From NCBI RefSeq assembly GCF_009828745.1, contig NZ_WTSX01000002.1:124001-188000 (forward strand): DNA of 64,000 nucleotides. Direction: 5' to 3'. Of the stretch, positions 18,055 through 28,604 are shown in pieces (within the stretch, counting starts at the first letter, position 1; the number at the start of each line of letters is the position of its first letter). The position numbers and the translations under genes were made by a program. A model generated the notes under the pieces. It was not told where the DNA came from. It did not search any database and was given only the letters and a program-made list of their open reading frames with translations. The DNA is from Erysipelothrix anatis (GTDB taxonomy: Bacteria; Bacillota_I; Bacilli_A; Erysipelotrichales; Erysipelotrichaceae).

Positions 18055-18085
18055 ACAAAAAAGCCACCCGCATGGGTGACTTTTT
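18055..18085 (-). terminator. hairpin between rpmH and rnpA
   Basis: Inverted repeat CACCC-gcat-GGGTG flanked by A and T runs, immediately after rpmH and before rnpA on the minus strand. It would lower transcription of rnpA-yidC-jag relative to rpmH. Confidence 0.75.
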
Positions 18086-18218
18086 ATGCAGATAACACTT
18101 TTCTTCCTTTTGATCTACGACGTGAAAGCACTCGACGTCCGCCAACTGTTTTCATACGGGCTCTGAAGCCATGGACCTTTTGGTGTTTCCTTTTGCTCGG
18201 TTGATAAGTTCTCTTCAT
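18084..18218 (-). CDS. rpmH: 50S ribosomal protein L34
   Basis: A 44-residue L34: [20 protein letters not shown] and the C-terminal [12 protein letters not shown] are the family pattern. The ATG at 18218 is preceded by GGAGGTGG; a longer frame upstream is not coding. Its promoter is a consensus one at 18268-18296. Confidence 0.97.
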   Translation of the reverse strand: MKRTYQPSKRKHQKVHGFRARMKTVGGRRVLSRRRSKGRKVLSA

Positions 18219-18267
18219 TGAAAACCACCTCCAGTTCTTTTTTACGATAAAGAGCAAATGCTTTAAA

Positions 18268-18296
18268 ATTATATATAATCTGTATCCAAATGTCAA
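18268..18296 (-). promoter_or_regulatory. rpmH promoter
   Basis: On the minus strand perfect TTGACA (18291-18296), 17-base spacer, perfect TATAAT (18268-18273). It is the strongest-looking promoter on the left arm, facing away from the origin. Confidence 0.85.
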
Positions 18297-18300
18297 CGAA

Positions 18301-18814
18301 ACCCACGAGCGAGTACGCTTTTTTTTACTGATTCAGAAAACATGCTTTTCCATCTTAACAAATTCAACAACATTTATCCACATTATTTTAATAATTTAAG
18401 GATTGGTGATAACCCTGTTTATAAATCAGTGGATTAAATATATGTTTTTTTTATCCACTTTGACTCTTAACACCTTTTACCACCACTTTATAACATTGTT
18501 TATCAACACTTTGTTGATATGTGGAAAAGTACATTATATCCAGTATACAAGCGCTATATTGATGTTGTTAATGCGTTTGAAATTCAAGTATTTTTCCTGA
18601 ATCATTCATTTATCAACAGTTGTTGACTATCTTTTCAACTTTCCCCAATTAATCCCCATTGTTAATTTTGTGGATAAGTGTGGATAACTCTAAACTATCC
18701 ACTGTTTACTGTTCGGTTGACACTTACATTTGTGGATAACTTGTTACCAAAAAAATACCTGCTTTTTTTCTTGTTTTTATTTGGTATTATAGTAAATGAA
18801 CAAGGAGAAATGCC
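18301..18814. other. oriC, upstream part: DnaA-box cluster between rpmH and dnaA
   Basis: A 514-base non-coding AT-rich stretch with many DnaA boxes. Perfect TTATCCACA boxes lie at 18374-18382 (plus) and at 18669-18677, 18679-18687 and 18731-18739 (minus). Near-consensus boxes are TTATCCACT at 18451-18459, TTATCAACA at 18500-18508 and 18610-18618, and CTATCCACT at 18695-18703. The two minus-strand boxes at 18669 and 18679 are one base apart, giving a close pair. Position between rpmH and dnaA, and the switch of gene direction here, support an origin of the Bacillus type with box clusters on both sides of dnaA. Confidence 0.9.
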
Positions 18815-20188
18815 ATGACAACGATGAAATTCTATTTAGAGGATGTTTGGGGAAAAGTTAAATCTTATATTCAGAAAAACAGTCCTTTAGATGATATGAT
18901 TTTTAAAACATATATTGAATCTGATACTCGTCTTGGTGCACTCGATGATGCAACAGCAACGATTGTTGTTTCAACTTATTTACAAAAAGTCATACTACAT
19001 GATCAACTTGAATACTTGAATAAAGCCATTAATTCTGTTTTAGAACGAGAAAACATGGTCTGTGAAGTTCTTGAAGAAGGCGAGTTTACACAGAAGAAGC
19101 CAATTACTGCTACTCCTGTTCCAGAAGTAAAGCGTGTTGTTAAATCTGATGGAATTGCGGTTGACCAAACTTTTGAAAATTTCGTAGTTGGACCTAGTAA
19201 TAAGGAAAGTCATTCAGCAGCATTGGGATGTGCGTATCGACCTGGACAATTTTATACGCCTCTTTTTATCTATGGAAACTCTGGTTTAGGTAAAACCCAC
19301 TTATTAAATGCAATTGGTAATTATATTAAAGGAAAGAACCCTAATGCTAAGGTTTTTTATACATCAAGTTCTGATTTTGTTAGACAAGTTGCCAACTCTA
19401 TCCAAAATAGAGAAATTGAAGACTTCAAAGATCAAATGTACGATCTCGATGTTTTACTTATTGATGATATCCAGTTTTTAGCAGGTAAAGAAAAATCCCA
19501 CGAGATTTTCTTCCATATTTTCAATGAATTAATTTATAACCGTAAGCAAATTGTTATTACTAGTGATAGACTTCCAACCGAAATTAAAGGACTCGAAGAC
19601 CGCTTAATTAGCCGCTTTTCCTCAGGTTTATCTGTTGGCGTTGATTCGCCAGAGTTTGAAACTTCACTTGCAATTCTAAAAATGAAAATAATGAGTCGAA
19701 GTGTTGATCCAGGTATTTTTGATGAAGATGTCCTCGCTTATGTTGCTGCAAATTTCTCTAAAGATGTGAGAACTTTAGAAGGTGCACTTAACCGCTTATT
19801 GTTTTACTCTATTCAATTCTCTAACAATGACCATATAAATTTAGATATAGCTATGTCTGCATTTAAGGTAACAAATGGACAACCAATAAAAACAAATGAA
19901 TTGGATACAAAAACTATTAAACGTATTGTCGCTGACTACTATGGACTTACACAAGCTCAGCTTGTTTCTAAGGCACGGACGAAAGCAATTGCGAATGCCC
20001 GCCATATTGCAATTTATCTATCGAGAAAGCATCTCGATTTACCTTACAATAAAATTGGTGAAGAATTTGGAAAACGTGATCATTCAACCATAATAAGTGC
20101 GTGTGACAAAATTGAAAAGAAACTTAAAACAGATCAGCTTCTTGCACGAGCAATTTTTGAAATTGAATCTGAATTTAAAGCCAGCTAA
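18815..20188 (+). CDS. dnaA: chromosomal replication initiator DnaA
   Basis: A 457-residue DnaA. Domain I occupies about residues 1-85, followed by a linker. The AAA+ domain has Walker A GNSGLGKT (154-161) and Walker B LLIDDIQFLAGK. The C-terminal helix-turn-helix DNA-binding domain carries the signature KRDHSTIISACDKIE. It binds the boxes on either side of the gene and opens the origin. AAGGAG precedes the ATG at 18815. Confidence 0.98.
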   Translation: MTTMKFYLEDVWGKVKSYIQKNSPLDDMIFKTYIESDTRLGALDDATATIVVSTYLQKVILHDQLEYLNKAINSVLERENMVCEVLEEGEFTQKKPITATPVPEVKRVVKSDGIAVDQTFENFVVGPSNKESHSAALGCAYRPGQFYTPLFIYGNSGLGKTHLLNAIGNYIKGKNPNAKVFYTSSSDFVRQVANSIQNREIEDFKDQMYDLDVLLIDDIQFLAGKEKSHEIFFHIFNELIYNRKQIVITSDRLPTEIKGLEDRLISRFSSGLSVGVDSPEFETSLAILKMKIMSRSVDPGIFDEDVLAYVAANFSKDVRTLEGALNRLLFYSIQFSNNDHINLDIAMSAFKVTNGQPIKTNELDTKTIKRIVADYYGLTQAQLVSKARTKAIANARHIAIYLSRKHLDLPYNKIGEEFGKRDHSTIISACDKIEKKLKTDQLLARAIFEIESEFKAS

Positions 20189-20212
20189 ATCTATCAGCTG
20201 GTTTTTCTTTTA
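20181..20212 (+). terminator. dnaA terminator
   Basis: CCAGCT (20181-20186) pairs with AGCTGG (20196-20201) followed by TTTTTCTTTT; the stem includes the dnaA stop codon. Confidence 0.7.
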
Positions 20213-20450
20213 GAGAAGTTATCAACAGTTATCCACATATTGATAACACCCTAAAATAGCTTTATTTGGCGTATTATAGGCCTAAATGAAATGTTATCCA
20301 CTTTTCCACAGCCCTTAATAGTATTAAATTACTTAATATACTTATAAATAACAAAAAATCGTTCTTTACGAATTACTTTTTCGATAATAATATTTTGCAT
20401 AATTATGCTATAATAAATGTAATTGTATTCAATATACTTTGGAGGAATCT
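20213..20450. other. oriC, downstream part: DnaA boxes and probable unwinding element
   Basis: Boxes TTATCAACA (20219-20227), TTATCCACA (20229-20237) and TTATCCACT (20294-20302) all point the same way. They are followed by a very AT-rich tract (about 20310-20425) with repeated TTA triplets beginning right after the last box. This matches the Bacillus plan, in which the DNA unwinding element lies between dnaA and dnaN. Melting position is inferred. Confidence 0.8.
20406..20414 (+). promoter_or_regulatory. dnaN promoter, extended -10
   Basis: TGC followed by TATAAT (20409-20414), an extended -10 motif, 36 bases before the dnaN ATG. No convincing -35 box at the right distance. It lies inside the AT-rich part of the origin. 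Confidence 0.5.
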
Positions 20451-21569
20451 ATGAAGTTTAATATCAAAAAACAATCGTTTTATAAATCATTATCTTCAGT
20501 TGGTCGTGCTTCATCAACACACTCACCGCTACCTATACTTTCAGGAATCAAATTTGAATTACGTAACAACACGTTAACGTTGATAGCTAGTGATTCAAAT
20601 ATTTCTATTCGTGAAGTCATTTATGCTAACGATGAAAATAATTTAGTTATCCATGAAGAAGGTGATGTCGTTTTAGAAGCGCGTTATGTTCTGGAAGCAG
20701 TTCGAAAATTAGATGCTGACATTATTAATATGGAAATTATTGATGGTGCTCTAACACGTATCAGTGGAAATCAAGCTGAATATAACATTAATGGAACAAA
20801 GGGCGATCAATACCCAATTATCGACTTTACAAAACCAGAAAAACAATTTGAGATTTCTGGAAGTAAATTATCTGAGATTATTTCTCAGACAGCTTTTGTT
20901 TGCTCAACAAGTGAAGATCGTCCGATTTTTACGGGCGTAAACTTTAAAGCTAATGGAACGACTTTAAATAGTGTTGCAACTGATAGTTACCGTCTTGCAA
21001 AGAAAGTTGTTGAACTTCCTGTAGAGATGGACTTTAATATCTCAGTCCCAGCCTCTAACTTATATGAAGTACAAAAAACAATAACCGGTGATGAAATCAT
21101 TACTATTGCAGTATCGGATAAATTAGTTCAATTTTATATTGGCGAAACATTGATTCAATCTCGACTTATTGATGGTCTTTTCCCAGATGTAAATCGTTTG
21201 ATTCCGAACGAGTATGGATTTGAACTCGTTGTTAAGAAAACTGATTTAATCAATGCTGTTGATAGATCTTCATTCTTAAAGAGTGAAGGGTACTGGACTG
21301 TAAAACTTGAAGCAACTCCAGATGAAATTATTATTAGTTCAAAATCTCAAGAAATTGGATCATCAGAAGAAATTCTCCATCCGATAAATTATGTGGGAGG
21401 TAATCTAAAAATTTCATTCAGTGGAAAATACTTGATTGAAGCTTTAAAATCCTTCAAGTCAGAAACAGTTAAAATTATGTTCGTGGGTGAAATGCAAGCA
21501 TTTGTAATTCGTCATCCTGAAGATGATTCAATTGTTCAGTTAATTCTACCACTTAGAACATTTGACTAA
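20451..21569 (+). CDS. dnaN: DNA polymerase III beta sliding clamp
   Basis: A 372-residue clamp with the three-fold repeated DnaN domain; conserved elements include SPLPILSGIKFEL and the C-terminal MFVGEMQAFVIRHPEDDSIVQLILPLR. It forms the ring that tethers polymerase to DNA. The ATG at 20451 follows TTTGGAGGAATCT. Only 2 bases separate its stop from the ATG of a DeoR-type regulator, an unusual neighbour. Confidence 0.97.
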   Translation: MKFNIKKQSFYKSLSSVGRASSTHSPLPILSGIKFELRNNTLTLIASDSNISIREVIYANDENNLVIHEEGDVVLEARYVLEAVRKLDADIINMEIIDGALTRISGNQAEYNINGTKGDQYPIIDFTKPEKQFEISGSKLSEIISQTAFVCSTSEDRPIFTGVNFKANGTTLNSVATDSYRLAKKVVELPVEMDFNISVPASNLYEVQKTITGDEIITIAVSDKLVQFYIGETLIQSRLIDGLFPDVNRLIPNEYGFELVVKKTDLINAVDRSSFLKSEGYWTVKLEATPDEIIISSKSQEIGSSEEILHPINYVGGNLKISFSGKYLIEALKSFKSETVKIMFVGEMQAFVIRHPEDDSIVQLILPLRTFD

Positions 21570-21571
21570 TC

Positions 21572-22309
21572 ATGTTAAAGAATCAAAGACATCTCGCAAT
21601 TATTGAATACGTAAATGAACATCAATTTGCGAAAGTAGAAGAATTATCGCAACTTCTGAATGTTTCCGAAATTACGATTCGAAGAGATATTAATGAACTT
21701 CATGAAGAAAATGTCATTAAAAAAGTTCATGGAGGCGCGAGCTCTCTCAAACAGAATCACATTGCTATGGATATTGAGCTCGAATTGCGTCGAACTACTA
21801 ATGCTGATGAAAAACTAAAAATTGCTAAAATCGCTGCAGATTATATTCCCGACGATTCATCAATCTATTTAGATGCAGGAACATCAACATCACTTGTCAT
21901 TCCATATCTCGAGAACAAGAATGTAACGGTGTTTACTCATGGCTTACATCATATTGAAATGCTAAATAAATACAATATTGATACGTATATTATCGGTGGT
22001 CATCTAAAAACTAAGACACTTGCAACGGTTGGATCACTAAGTATCAAATATCTTGAACGTATGAATTTTGATATAGCACTTATAGGATTTAATGCTCTCG
22101 ATTCAGAGTTTGGTTATTCAACTCCTGATGAAATGGAAGCAATGATTAAGGCCACTATTATCAAGCATTCTAATGTAGTGTATTTCCTAGGGGATGAAAG
22201 TAAATTTGGGCGGAAGTCAGGAATGTCCTTTGCACAAATTAGTGATGGATACCTAGTTTCAAATAAACATCCAGGAGATAAATACCTAAATATAAAAGTA
22301 ATAAAGTAG
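21572..22309 (+). CDS. DeoR family regulator, probably of the fructose operon
   Basis: A 245-residue DeoR-family protein. An N-terminal helix-turn-helix (EELSQLLNVSEITIRRDINELHEENVIKKVHGGA) is followed by a DeoR sensor domain (DAGTSTSLVIPYL...IGFNALD). Such proteins sense phosphorylated sugars; fruR of Gram-positives regulates fruK-fruA, which follow here. No clear ribosome site precedes the ATG, which stands 2 bases after the dnaN stop, so translation is probably coupled to dnaN. A terminator after the gene separates it from fruK. Confidence 0.88.
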   Translation: MLKNQRHLAIIEYVNEHQFAKVEELSQLLNVSEITIRRDINELHEENVIKKVHGGASSLKQNHIAMDIELELRRTTNADEKLKIAKIAADYIPDDSSIYLDAGTSTSLVIPYLENKNVTVFTHGLHHIEMLNKYNIDTYIIGGHLKTKTLATVGSLSIKYLERMNFDIALIGFNALDSEFGYSTPDEMEAMIKATIIKHSNVVYFLGDESKFGRKSGMSFAQISDGYLVSNKHPGDKYLNIKVIK

Positions 22310-22328
22310 GCGTGTCCTACTTTTTTTA
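22303..22328 (+). terminator. terminator after the DeoR-type regulator
   Basis: AAAGTAGG-cgtgt-CCTACTTT followed by a T run; the stem covers the stop codon. Confidence 0.8.
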
Positions 22329-22350
22329 TTTTTAACAATGATTTGAATGA

Positions 22351-22369
22351 AAATGATAAGAAATGATAA
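22351..22369. repeat. direct repeat, possible regulator operator
   Basis: AAATGATAA occurs at 22351-22359 and again at 22361-22369, a 10-base period (one helical turn), just upstream of the fruK promoter. It is a candidate binding site for the DeoR-type regulator. Confidence 0.35.
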
Positions 22370-22376
22370 ATAGTGT

Positions 22377-22404
22377 TTGAAAACGATTACATTTATGATA
22401 AAAT
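22377..22404 (+). promoter_or_regulatory. fruK promoter with embedded cre site
   Basis: TTGAAA (22377-22382), 16-base spacer, TAAAAT (22399-22404). The 14-mer TGAAAACGATTACA (22378-22391) matches the CcpA cre consensus TGWAANCGNTNWCA at every position and overlaps the -35 box, as expected for catabolite repression. Confidence 0.75.
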
Positions 22405-22422
22405 ACAAATAGAGGTGATTTC

Positions 22423-23334
22423 ATGATACATATTATTGCACTAAATCCGTCAATTGATTATTTGATGTCTGCAAGTTCTGTGGAACTTGGCAAGACGAAT
22501 CGGTCAAACTTCGAGAAAATAAGAATAGGAGGTAAAGGAATTAATGTTGCAATCGTACTCAATAACTTAGGAATTGATACGACGCTTCATGGATTTTTAG
22601 GAGGTTTTACTGGCGAACATATTCGTGAAAATTTGAAAGAGTATCCACTCATAAAAGATAAATTTATCAATTCAAATGTATTAACGAGGATCAACGTGAA
22701 GATTAAAACCGATGTCGAGACTGAGTTGAACGGTTCTGGAGAAATCATCGATTCGAGATACATTGAACAACTTGAACGAGAAATCAAGACATTTACTGAA
22801 AACGATATTGTTGTTATGAGTGGTAGTATTTCCCGGGGAATGAATTACAGTTGGTACACAAAGATAGCACAATATTTACATTCGAAGAATATTGATTTTA
22901 TCGTTGATATAGGAAGTCATGAGCTTATAAATATTTTAAAATATCATCCCCTCTTAATTAAACCAAATATCGATGAATTCCTTCAAATTACCAATGTCCC
23001 GAATGATTACGAATCGATTCTTATTGCAGGTAAGGAAATGCTTAAATTAGGTGTTAAAAATATTATTATCTCTTGTGGTAAAGATGGATCTCTATATATT
23101 TCCAATCAAGACCTGTTTAAGGCTACGGTGCCAGAAGGAAAGCTTATTGATTCAGTTGGGGCTGGAGACTCCATGGTTGCTGGATTTATTGCAGGAATCG
23201 TAAAAGGAGAATCCGAAAAAGAAACATACTTATTAGCATCGGCTTCGGGAACGGCAACGGCATTTTCTGAAGCACTTGCAACATCAGATGAGATATCAAA
23301 TTTAATGAATAAAATCAAAATAGAGAGGATCTAA
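22423..23334 (+). CDS. fruK: 1-phosphofructokinase
   Basis: A 303-residue PfkB-family sugar kinase. Substrate-binding NPSIDYLM at the N-terminus, GGKGINVAIVLNNLG, and the catalytic signature SVGAGDSMVAGF near the C-terminus are present. It converts the fructose 1-phosphate delivered by the fructose PTS into fructose 1,6-bisphosphate. The gene is preceded by GAGGTG and followed after 2 bases by fruA, so the two are one operon. Tagatose-6-phosphate kinase is the main alternative, disfavoured by the neighbour. Confidence 0.92.
   Translation: MIHIIALNPSIDYLMSASSVELGKTNRSNFEKIRIGGKGINVAIVLNNLGIDTTLHGFLGGFTGEHIRENLKEYPLIKDKFINSNVLTRINVKIKTDVETELNGSGEIIDSRYIEQLEREIKTFTENDIVVMSGSISRGMNYSWYTKIAQYLHSKNIDFIVDIGSHELINILKYHPLLIKPNIDEFLQITNVPNDYESILIAGKEMLKLGVKNIIISCGKDGSLYISNQDLFKATVPEGKLIDSVGAGDSMVAGFIAGIVKGESEKETYLLASASGTATAFSEALATSDEISNLMNKIKIERI
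22828..22841. promoter_or_regulatory. Noc-site-like 14-mer inside fruK
   Basis: ATTTCCCGGGGAAT differs at one base from the nucleoid-occlusion (Noc) site ATTTCCCGGGAAAT known from Bacillus. It lies in coding sequence, so chance is possible. Confidence 0.25.
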
Positions 23335-23336
23335 TT

Positions 23337-25196
23337 ATGGAATTAAAAATTAGTGATGTGCTTAAAAGTAATAGTATTATTTTTGATTTGAAAGAAAATG
23401 ATAAGAAATCTGTGCTTTTAGAAATGTCTGAATATCTAAAGGCACAAGGATTTGTTAGTGATGCAAATCAATTCTTAGATGTACTTCTTGAAAGAGAAGC
23501 TGTAAGTACGACTGGTGTTGGAGATGGAATTGCAATCCCTCATGGTCGGAGCAATATAGTTACAGAAACAGTTGTTTTATTTGGAAGAAGTACTGGTGGA
23601 GTGAATTTCGAAAGCATGGATGACAAGCCCGTGCATTTATTCTTTATGATTGCTACTCCGGAAAATTCAGGGAATGAGCATCTTAAGATTCTCGCAGAAT
23701 TATCGGGTAAACTCATGCATTCCGATGTTGTGCTAGAACTAAAAAATGCCTCAACGTATTCAGAAATAATCGAAGCATTCTCAATAGAAGATACTACTAA
23801 TAATATCGAAACGAATGATTTACATAATCATAAAAAAGTTGTAGCAGTGACAGCATGTGCAACAGGAATCGCACACACATATATGGCAGCAGAGAAACTT
23901 CAAGAAATTGCAAAGAAGTTGAACATTGATGTAAAAGTTGAAACTAACGGAACTTCAGGTGTTGGCAATCAGTTGTCGAAGGCTGATATTGAGAATGCTG
24001 ATGCTGTGATTGTTGCTGCTGACATCAAGGTTGAAACATCACGATTTGATGGTAAAAAAATGATTGCAGTCCCAGTAGCTAAAGCAATTAAAGAACCACA
24101 AAAATTATTTGAAGAAGCACTTTCTGATAATACTCCTATTCATAGTGAGAAGGCTCAAGATTCACCACGAGATGAGAAAAAAGGAATCTATAAACATCTA
24201 ATGAGTGGTGTGTCTTATATGCTCCCATTTGTTATTGGTGGTGGAATTGTTATTGCACTTTCATTTTTGGTCGACCAGTTGATAGGTGTACCACAAGATA
24301 GCTTAGGTCAATTGGGTAGTTACAATGAATTAGCTGCATCTCTAAATAAAATTGGTGGTGCAGCATTTGGATTCATGCTTCCAGTATTAGCTGGTTACAT
24401 TGCCTACAGTATTGCAGATCGTCCGGGCCTTGTAGCAGGATTTGTTGCAGGTGGAATTGCTAGCACTGGTGGCGCAGGTTTCCTTGGCGCACTAATTGGT
24501 GGATTTGTGGCAGGGTATGTAGTCAATTTTGTGAAGAAAATGCTCAATGGACTGCCCCATTCACTGAATGGATTAAAAAATATCATGTTATATCCTCTCT
24601 TAGGTGTCCTCATTACTGGTGCAATAATGCTTATTGTTAATGTACCAATGAAAACGATTAATGATATGATGAACAACTTCCTGCTGAACTTGTCAGGCAC
24701 GAATGCTGTTATCCTAGGATTGCTCTTAGGGGCTATGATGGCAATTGACTTAGGGGGTCCAGTTAACAAAGCGGCCTATGTTTTTGGTACAGGAACGCTT
24801 GCTACAGCATCTGTGGGAGGAAGTAGTGTCATGGCAGCCGTTATGGCGGCTGGTATGGTACCGCCGCTTGCAGTATTTGTTGCCACACTATTTTTCAAAG
24901 ATAAATTTACAGTTGAAGAGAAACAAGCCGGACTTACTAATGCTGTCTTAGGGGCATCTTTCATTACTGAAGGAGCAATTCCTTTTGCATCAAAAGATCC
25001 ATTACGAATCATTCCAAGTTTTGTAGTTGGGTCCGCAGTTACCGGTGCACTTGTACTTGCATCAAATATTATGGTAAGTGCGCCTCACGGTGGTATCTTC
25101 GTAATATTCCTTGTTTCGCAACCAGTTCTATACATTGCTTATATTGCAATTGGATCAATAATTAGCGGATTCATTATGGGTATTTTATCCAAATAA
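23337..25196 (+). CDS. fruA: PTS fructose transporter, fused EIIABC
   Basis: A 619-residue fused permease. EIIA covers residues 1-150 with the phosphorylated His69 in GIAIPHGRS. EIIB covers about 165-265 with Cys174 in VTACATGIAHTY. EIIC (about 285-619) is a multi-span membrane domain. It imports fructose as fructose 1-phosphate using PEP through EI and HPr. All active residues are present. It follows fruK by 2 bases and ends at a strong terminator. Confidence 0.95.
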   Translation: MELKISDVLKSNSIIFDLKENDKKSVLLEMSEYLKAQGFVSDANQFLDVLLEREAVSTTGVGDGIAIPHGRSNIVTETVVLFGRSTGGVNFESMDDKPVHLFFMIATPENSGNEHLKILAELSGKLMHSDVVLELKNASTYSEIIEAFSIEDTTNNIETNDLHNHKKVVAVTACATGIAHTYMAAEKLQEIAKKLNIDVKVETNGTSGVGNQLSKADIENADAVIVAADIKVETSRFDGKKMIAVPVAKAIKEPQKLFEEALSDNTPIHSEKAQDSPRDEKKGIYKHLMSGVSYMLPFVIGGGIVIALSFLVDQLIGVPQDSLGQLGSYNELAASLNKIGGAAFGFMLPVLAGYIAYSIADRPGLVAGFVAGGIASTGGAGFLGALIGGFVAGYVVNFVKKMLNGLPHSLNGLKNIMLYPLLGVLITGAIMLIVNVPMKTINDMMNNFLLNLSGTNAVILGLLLGAMMAIDLGGPVNKAAYVFGTGTLATASVGGSSVMAAVMAAGMVPPLAVFVATLFFKDKFTVEEKQAGLTNAVLGASFITEGAIPFASKDPLRIIPSFVVGSAVTGALVLASNIMVSAPHGGIFVIFLVSQPVLYIAYIAIGSIISGFIMGILSK

Positions 25197-25215
25197 TTAA
25201 CATATAAAACATAAA

Positions 25216-25282
25216 AACAACCGAATGCACTCATCTTAAAAAAATAATTTTTGAAGGTGCATATTCGGTTGTTTTTTTTTGT
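25216..25282 (+). terminator. fruA terminator
   Basis: AACAACCGAATGCAC (from 25217) pairs with GTGCAT..ATTCGGTTGTT (to 25272), followed by a long T run; the loop is about 26 bases. Confidence 0.85.
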
Positions 25283-25342
25283 GTAAAAAAATGTCATCAA
25301 ACCCACTAATATAGGACTTTTATGATTATTCATATACGTGCA

Positions 25343-25366
25343 TTTTATCGTAAAATATGATAAAAT
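25343..25366 (+). promoter_or_regulatory. promoter region of yaaA-recF-gyrB-gyrA with inverted repeat
   Basis: TGATAAAAT gives an extended -10 (TAAAAT at 25361-25366). It is part of an inverted repeat TTTTATC (25343-25349) / GATAAAA (25359-25365) that could be an operator. No convincing -35 box is seen. Confidence 0.4.
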
Positions 25367-25393
25367 AGAGGAGTTAAAAAAAGGATGGATAAT

Positions 25394-25595
25394 ATGAAAA
25401 AAGAAGGAGACTACATAACACTTGGACAGTTTCTAAAAGTTATGGACTATGTGCAATCGGGTGGGGAAGCTAAACACCTTATTCATACATTCTCCATTCA
25501 AGTAAACGGCGAAAATGAAAATCGTCGTGGAAAGAAACTTTACCCTGGTGATCAAGTTGTGATTAACGGGAATATGCATGAAATCTCTGAAGAAG

Positions 25596-25606
<11 letters not shown>
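25394..25606 (+). CDS. yaaA: S4-domain protein YaaA
   Basis: A 70-residue S4-like RNA-binding protein (YITLGQFLKVMDYVQSGGEAKHLI...GKKLYPGDQVVING). It is the YaaA protein found between dnaN and recF in Firmicutes and implicated in 50S subunit assembly. The ATG at 25394 has AAAAGG at proper distance; an ATG three codons earlier has none. Its end overlaps recF by 11 bases. Confidence 0.9.
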
Positions 25607-28594
<2,988 letters not shown>

Positions 28595-28604
28595 GGAGGG
28601 AAAA

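Noticed and set aside
18403-18600. Small plus-strand frame in the DnaA-box region
   Set aside because: No ribosome site and its codons follow the AT-rich box sequence; the stretch is explained as origin DNA.
24404-25012. Reverse-strand frames inside fruA
   Set aside because: Low-complexity shadow of the EIIC membrane region on the other strand.
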